DNA of 27,045 nucleotides from DATFPK01 sp035264885 (GTDB lineage Bacteria; Actinomycetota; Thermoleophilia; Solirubrobacterales; 70-9). Positions 23,280 to 27,045 of this stretch are shown in pieces (within the stretch, counting starts at the first letter, position 1; the number at the start of each line of letters is the position of its first letter). The translations under genes were made by a program, and so were the position numbers. Under the pieces are notes generated by a model. The model was not told the DNA's origin. It saw only the letters and a program-made list of their open reading frames with translations, and did not search any database. The stretch covers positions 1 through 27,045 of the forward strand of contig DATFPK010000121.1 in NCBI GenBank assembly GCA_035264885.1. Direction: 5' to 3'.

Positions 23280-23818
23280 TTGACCAGCGCCTGCACTTGC
23301 TTGAACTCCGGGGCGTCGGAGCCGCCGAGCAGCTCGAAGAGCGCGGTCTCGACGCTGGTCAGGACGGCGCCCGCGCGGTCGGCCTTGTGGAGGCCGAGAT
23401 CCCGGTTCGCCGCCGTACGAGACGCCACCGCGTCGGCGGCTACGTGTACCTCGACGCCCTCGTCGAGGAGGTCCATGACCGTCTGGTTGACGCAGACGTG
23501 GCTCTCGATACCGCAGACGACCGCCTGGTCGCGTCCGGCCAGGTCGAAGCCGTCGGCCTCGGCGGCAGAGAAGCGCACCTTGTCGACCGGCTCGGTGCCC
23601 TCGGGAAGATGCTCGGCGACTTCGGGCACGGTCGCCCCCAGCCCCTGCGGGTACTGCTCGGTGACGACCACCGGGATCTCCATCTTCCCCGCGCCGCGGA
23701 CGAGCGTCGCGGCGGCGCCGGCGACGTCGCCGAAGCCCGGCACGGCCTTGCGAAAACCCTCCTGGACGTCGACGACCACCAGGGCGGCCCGGTCGCGGTC
23801 GAGCTTCGGGGCGCTCAC
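23276..23818 (-). CDS. Isochorismatase-family cysteine hydrolase (ISOC/YcaC-related)
   Basis: A 180-residue alpha/beta hydrolase of the isochorismatase superfamily. The catalytic triad is visible: Asp17 in ALVVVDVQ, Lys80 in DKVRFSA and Cys109 in CGIESHVCVNQT. The segment VVTEQYPQGLGATVPE resembles ISOC1/YcaC-like members rather than nicotinamidase or true isochorismatase. The substrate is not known. The superfamily includes amidohydrolases such as RutB of pyrimidine breakdown, so a link to pyrimidine or carbamoyl chemistry is imaginable but unproven. GTG at 23818 overlaps the pyrC stop codon; its stop codon overlaps the carA start. Confidence 0.9.
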   Translation of the reverse strand: MSAPKLDRDRAALVVVDVQEGFRKAVPGFGDVAGAAATLVRGAGKMEIPVVVTEQYPQGLGATVPEVAEHLPEGTEPVDKVRFSAAEADGFDLAGRDQAVVCGIESHVCVNQTVMDLLDEGVEVHVAADAVASRTAANRDLGLHKADRAGAVLTSVETALFELLGGSDAPEFKQVQALVK

Positions 23819-25167
23819 CCTGCGACCCCGAGGGCGAAGCTGCGCTGGCGGTAGGCGACCGTCCCGGCGGCCAGGGTCATCTGGACCCGGCCCTTGAGGG
23901 TCCGCCCGGCGCACCAGGAGTTGGTCGAGCGGCTCTCGTAGCCGTCGTCGCCGACCGTCCAGTCGCCGCTCAGGTCGCAGAGCGCGACGTTCGCGAAGCT
24001 GCCGGGGGCGAGCGTCGCCGGGTCGATGCCGAACGGGCGCCCGCCCGCTCCGAGCCGCTCGATCACGAGGGAGAGCGCGAGGATGCCCGGCTCGACCAGT
24101 TCGGTGTAGATCGCCGGGAACGCGGTCTCCAGTCCGGTCACGCCCATTGCCGCCTGCTCGAACGGGACCTCCTTCTCGTCGGCCGAATGGGGCGCGTGGT
24201 CGGTGGCGATGCAGTCGATCGTGCCGTCGCGGAGACCGTCGAGGAGCGCCTGGCGGTCGTCCTCGGAGCGCAGCGGAGGGTTCATCTTGAAGCGACGTGC
24301 GTCGAGAGTGCGAACCGCCTCGTCGGTGAGGCACAGGTGGTGCGGGGTGACCTCACAGGTGAGCTCGGCGCCGGCGGCCTTCGCCGTCCGCACCGCTTCG
24401 ACCGACTGGCGCGCCGAGAGGTGCTGGACGTGGATCCGGCCGCCCTCGTAGCCGGCCAGCGCCGCGTCGCGGGCGATCATCGTCGACTCCGAGACCGCCG
24501 GGATGCCAGAGAGGCCGAGCGCGGCGGAAACGGGACCCTCGTGCATGACGCCGTCGCCGGAGAGGTCCGGGTCCTCCTCGTGGAGCGCGATCACGCCGCC
24601 GCAGAGCCGCTGGTACTGAAGCGCGCGCCGCAGGACCCGGGCGCTGCGCAGCGGCAGGCCGTCGTCGGAGAAGCCGGCCGCGCCGGCCTCACGCAGCTCC
24701 GCCATCTCGGTCAGCTCCTCGCCCCGCATGCCGCGGGTGACCGTCGCCAGGAAGCCGACGGGGACCGAGGCCTCGCGGGATGCTCGCTCGCGCAGGGCCT
24801 CGATGTCGGCGGCCGTCGAGACCGTCGGCTCGGTGTTGGCCATGGCGAGGATCCCGCAGAACCCCCCGGCGGCCGCGGCGCGGGTGCCGGTCTCGACGTC
24901 TTCCTCGTCCTCGCGGCCGGGAGTCCGAAGGTGGACGTGCGAGTCGAAGAAGGCCGGGAAGGCATGCAGACCTTCGGCGTCGACCACCTCGAGATCCCCG
25001 GCGTCGGCGACGCCGGGCTCCGCGAGCTCGGCGATCCGGCCTCCGCGGATCACCAGGTCGTGGGGACCGTCGATCCCGGCGGCCGGGTCGAGGACCATCG
25101 CCTGGCGCAGGAGGACGTCGGCGGGCTCGCCGCCGCGCGCCGACAGGATGCCCGCCGGGGAGCTCAC
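23815..25167 (-). CDS. pyrC: Dihydroorotase, class I
   Basis: Zinc amidohydrolase closing carbamoyl-aspartate to dihydroorotate. It has 450 residues. The metal motif HVHLRTPG (His77, His79), AMANTEPTVS, GAAGFSDDG with the Asp typical of class I, the LHEEDPDL and HVQHLSA histidines, EVTPHHLCLTD, KMNPPLRSEDDR and the catalytic Asp in ATDHAPHS are all present, so it looks active rather than a PyrC-like pseudoenzyme. The start is GTG at 25167, whose GTGA overlaps the pyrB stop codon. Class I dihydroorotases often form a complex with aspartate transcarbamoylase, which fits the coupled pyrB-pyrC layout. Confidence 0.97.
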   Translation of the reverse strand: MSSPAGILSARGGEPADVLLRQAMVLDPAAGIDGPHDLVIRGGRIAELAEPGVADAGDLEVVDAEGLHAFPAFFDSHVHLRTPGREDEEDVETGTRAAAAGGFCGILAMANTEPTVSTAADIEALRERASREASVPVGFLATVTRGMRGEELTEMAELREAGAAGFSDDGLPLRSARVLRRALQYQRLCGGVIALHEEDPDLSGDGVMHEGPVSAALGLSGIPAVSESTMIARDAALAGYEGGRIHVQHLSARQSVEAVRTAKAAGAELTCEVTPHHLCLTDEAVRTLDARRFKMNPPLRSEDDRQALLDGLRDGTIDCIATDHAPHSADEKEVPFEQAAMGVTGLETAFPAIYTELVEPGILALSLVIERLGAGGRPFGIDPATLAPGSFANVALCDLSGDWTVGDDGYESRSTNSWCAGRTLKGRVQMTLAAGTVAYRQRSFALGVAG

Positions 25168-26126
25168 GCCGGCTGCCCCATCGGCGTCGCCTCGCCGGCC
25201 GGCTCGCCCTCGCGGACCTCGGTCGGCCGGTCACCGCCGGCGAGCAGCTCGTAGAGGATCGCCATCCGGACGACGAGTCCTGACTCCACCTGCTCGGCGA
25301 TCAGCGACTGCGGCGAGTCGATCACTTCGCCCGAGAGCTCGACGCCCCGGTTGACCGGGCCCGGGTGCATCAAGAGCTGGCGGGGGGCCAGACGGCGTGA
25401 GTCGATCTGGTAGTGCGCGGCGTACTCGCGAATCGAGGGCACGAAGGTCTCTTTCATCCGCTCCTTCTGCATCCGCAGCGCGTAGACGACGTCGGCCTCC
25501 TCGAGCCGGTCGAGCGTGTAGGCGACCTCGCAGCCGAGCGCCTCGATCCCCCGTGGGATCAGGGTCGGCGGGCCGCAGACGGTGACCGAGGCGCCCATCC
25601 GCTGGAAGGCGATCAGGTTCGACCGGGCGACGCGGCTGTGCAGGACGTCGCCGACGATCCAGATCCGCTTGCCGTCGAGCTCGCCGAGCCGGCGTCGCAG
25701 GGTGAAGACGTCGAGCAGCGCCTGGCTCGGATGCTCATGCTTGCCGTCGCCGGCGTTGACGACGGCGGCCTCGGTCCAGCTGGCGACGAGCTGCGCGGCG
25801 CCCGCGTAGGGGTGGCGGATCACGATCACCGCCGGGTCGTAGGCCGACAGGGTCGCGATGGTGTCCTTTAGCGACTCGCCCTTGTCGACCGCGGAGCCCG
25901 CGGCCTTGATCGAGACGAGGTCGGCCGAGAGGCGCTTGGCGGCGAGCTCGAACGAGGAGCTCGTCCGGGTGCTCGACTCGTAGAAGACGCTGACCACCGT
26001 CCGGCCGCGCAGGGTCGGCACCTTCTTGATGTCGCGGCGTCCGACCTCGGCGAAGCTCTCGGCCCGCTGCAGGATCGCCTCGATGTCGCGGCGCGCGAGG
26101 CCGTCGATAGTCAGCAGGTGCCTCAT
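25164..26126 (-). CDS. pyrB: Aspartate carbamoyltransferase catalytic subunit
   Basis: Condenses carbamoyl phosphate with aspartate. It has 320 residues. The carbamoyl phosphate site FYESSTRTSSSFE (about 48-60), the KGESLKDT loop (about 82-89), VIRHPYAGAA, DGKHEHPSQALLD and the C-terminal LLMHPGPVNRGVEL are all diagnostic. No pyrI regulatory chain is encoded nearby, as expected where PyrR controls the operon. ATG at 26126 overlaps the pyrR stop codon (ATGA). Confidence 0.97.
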   Translation of the reverse strand: MRHLLTIDGLARRDIEAILQRAESFAEVGRRDIKKVPTLRGRTVVSVFYESSTRTSSSFELAAKRLSADLVSIKAAGSAVDKGESLKDTIATLSAYDPAVIVIRHPYAGAAQLVASWTEAAVVNAGDGKHEHPSQALLDVFTLRRRLGELDGKRIWIVGDVLHSRVARSNLIAFQRMGASVTVCGPPTLIPRGIEALGCEVAYTLDRLEEADVVYALRMQKERMKETFVPSIREYAAHYQIDSRRLAPRQLLMHPGPVNRGVELSGEVIDSPQSLIAEQVESGLVVRMAILYELLAGGDRPTEVREGEPAGEATPMGQPA

Positions 26127-26707
26127 TCCTCGCCCCTTTCGCCGGCGGCGGCGCCGGCGCGCTCGCCCTCGGGCTCGCTGATCGTGACCTCGTCCACCTC
26201 GTCGGATTCCTCCAGCCGCACGTACACCCGCTCGGTCCGCGAGGTCGGCAGGTTCTTGCCGACGTAATCGGGCCGGATCGGCAGCTCGCGGTGCCCGCGG
26301 TCGCAGAGGACAGCGAGCTGGACCCGGGCGGGCCGGCCGTAGTCGAAGAGTGCGTCGATGCCCGCTCGCACCGTGCGGCCCGTGAAAAGGACATCGTCGA
26401 CCAGGACGACGGTGCGCCCCGATAGGTCGAAGTCGAGGTGCGAGGCATGGACGACCGGCTGCCCGTTCGGCTCCCGGCCGCCGATGTCGTCGCGATAGAA
26501 GGAGATGTCGATGTCTCCCAGCGGGACGTCATTGCCGGTCAGCTCCCCGACCAGCGCATGTAAGCGGCGGGCGAGGAAGGCGCCGCGGGTGTGGATGCCG
26601 ACGATCGCCAGCCCCTCCGGGCCCGGATTCTTCTCGGCTATCTCGTGGGCGATCCGCCTCAGCGTCCGCCGCAGGTCGTCGCGCTCGAGCACGACCGTCT
26701 CGCTCAC
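26123..26707 (-). CDS. pyrR: Bifunctional pyr operon regulator / uracil phosphoribosyltransferase
   Basis: RNA-binding regulator that senses UMP/UTP and usually has weak uracil phosphoribosyltransferase activity. It has 194 residues. The phosphoribosyltransferase signature VVLVDDVLFTGRT (about 100-112) lies after GIHTRGAFLARRL and SFYRDDI, in the usual PyrR order. The C-terminus has an extra acidic/Ala-Gly tail of about 20 residues (EGERAGAAAGERGEE end) not needed for the fold. The start is GTG at 26707 with AGGAAGGGG upstream. That ribosome site lies in the 3' part of a predicted PyrR-binding hairpin, implying translational autoregulation. Confidence 0.96.
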   Translation of the reverse strand: MSETVVLERDDLRRTLRRIAHEIAEKNPGPEGLAIVGIHTRGAFLARRLHALVGELTGNDVPLGDIDISFYRDDIGGREPNGQPVVHASHLDFDLSGRTVVLVDDVLFTGRTVRAGIDALFDYGRPARVQLAVLCDRGHRELPIRPDYVGKNLPTSRTERVYVRLEESDEVDEVTISEPEGERAGAAAGERGEE

Positions 26708-26716
26708 ACTCGCCCC

Positions 26717-26747
26717 TTCCTGGCCTCTCGGGACCGGGTTAAAGGAA
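26717..26747 (-). promoter_or_regulatory. PyrR-binding RNA loop overlapping the pyrR ribosome binding site
   Basis: Minus-strand positions 26735-26722 read GGTCCCGAGAGGCC. They match the Bacillus PyrR-loop consensus ARUCCNGNGAGGYU except for its outer A-U pair, which is replaced by a compensatory G-C. The hairpin is GGUC / GGCC closing a CCGAGA hexaloop, with a lower stem UUCCU (26747-26743) / AGGAA (26721-26717) and a 5' internal bulge. The lower 3' strand is part of the AGGAAGGGG ribosome site. Confidence 0.75.
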
Positions 26748-26758
26748 CCGACGCGATG

Positions 26759-26767
26759 AGCGTATCA
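26759..26767 (-). promoter_or_regulatory. Candidate extended -10 promoter for the pyr operon
   Basis: The minus strand reads TGATACGCT (TGN plus TANNNT) with no recognisable -35 box. A start near 26752 would give a leader of about 45 nt that is almost exactly the PyrR hairpin. Confidence 0.4.
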
Positions 26768-26798
26768 GGGGGTGCGGCGCCAGCCGCAGCGACGCGGG

Positions 26799-27045
26799 TC
26801 AGGCGCCGGTCGGCTCGCGTTGCTCCCGGGCCCCGTTCTCGACGAGCCGCGGCTCGCCCCGCTCCGGGAAGGGGACCTCGACCTGGTCGAAGTCCCGCGG
26901 GGCGAAGGCGCGATCGAACTCGGCCCGCGCCTCCTCGAGGACCGCTCCGACGTGGTAGCGCGAGGAGATGTGGACGAGCGCGAGCATGTCGACGCCCGCT
27001 TCCCGCGCCAGCGCCGCCGCCTGGCCGGCGGTGGAGTGGCCGGTC
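26799..27045 (-). CDS. Ribonuclease Z-like metallo-beta-lactamase protein, C-terminal part (cut by window edge)
   Basis: The last 81 residues of a protein entering from beyond the window. The start is not visible. The sequence TGHSTAGQAAALAREAGVD followed by HISSRY matches the C-terminal GHSTA and HxSxRY motifs of RNase Z, the tRNA 3'-end endonuclease; the His is a metal ligand there. A short Pro/Glu-rich tail follows and the stop is TGA at 26801-26799. RNase Z is the best fit; another RNase-Z-like hydrolase cannot be excluded. It is separated from pyrR by 91 bases. A GGCGCC repeat pair (26776-26781, 26802-26807) around its stop codon may form a weak terminator. Confidence 0.82.
   Translation of the reverse strand, partial: TGHSTAGQAAALAREAGVDMLALVHISSRYHVGAVLEEARAEFDRAFAPRDFDQVEVPFPERGEPRLVENGAREQREPTGA

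Overview
The window is about 27 kb of very GC-rich DNA. Every gene I can support lies on the minus strand, so expression runs from high to low coordinates. The gene content is bacterial housekeeping. The actinobacterial-type integration host factor next to gmk-rpoZ-coaBC, the many GTG/TTG starts and candidate leaderless promoters point to an actinobacterium. A class 1B dihydroorotate dehydrogenase with its PyrK subunit, rather than the class 2 enzyme of mycobacteria and streptomycetes, suggests a deep lineage such as Thermoleophilia. That placement is inference.

Layout in order of transcription. (1) 27045-26799: C-terminus of an RNase Z-like protein. (2) 26767-16547: pyrimidine operon pyrR-pyrB-pyrC-(isochorismatase-like hydrolase)-carA-(GNAT acetyltransferase)-carB-pyrK-pyrD. 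Most of its cistrons overlap stop-to-start. The pyrR leader contains a near-perfect PyrR-binding loop that overlaps the ribosome binding site. pyrE and pyrF are not in the window. (3) 16478-13120: possible 14-codon leader ORF, mIHF, gmk, rpoZ, coaBC, a TPR protein and dtd. (4) 13099-4804: the classic translation/RNA operon rimP-nusA-infB-DUF503-rbfA-nrnA-truB-ribF-rpsO, headed by a good promoter followed by a terminator hairpin inside the leader. (5) 4649-1341: a large secreted M36 (fungalysin) metallopeptidase with accessory domains, lying between rpsO and pnp. (6) 1220-1: N-terminal part of polynucleotide phosphorylase.

The genes form two working groups: de novo UMP synthesis up to orotate, and ribosome assembly, translation initiation, transcription elongation and RNA decay. 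mIHF, GMP kinase, omega and CoA synthesis lie between them.

Points that stand out: a dispersed 7-bp tandem repeat (GGCGACT on the plus strand) translated in frame in truB, carA and carB; a Cys3-His zinc-ribbon-like insert plus acidic tail on NusA; the M36 peptidase separating rpsO from pnp; candidate attenuators in front of rimP and rpsO; a PyrR loop built for translational repression; and a recurring -10 motif placed 7-10 nt before start codons (rbfA, rpoZ, mIHF, TPR), which suggests leaderless mRNAs. No tRNA, rRNA, CRISPR array, insertion sequence or prophage was seen. No stretch longer than about 160 bases lacks a gene.
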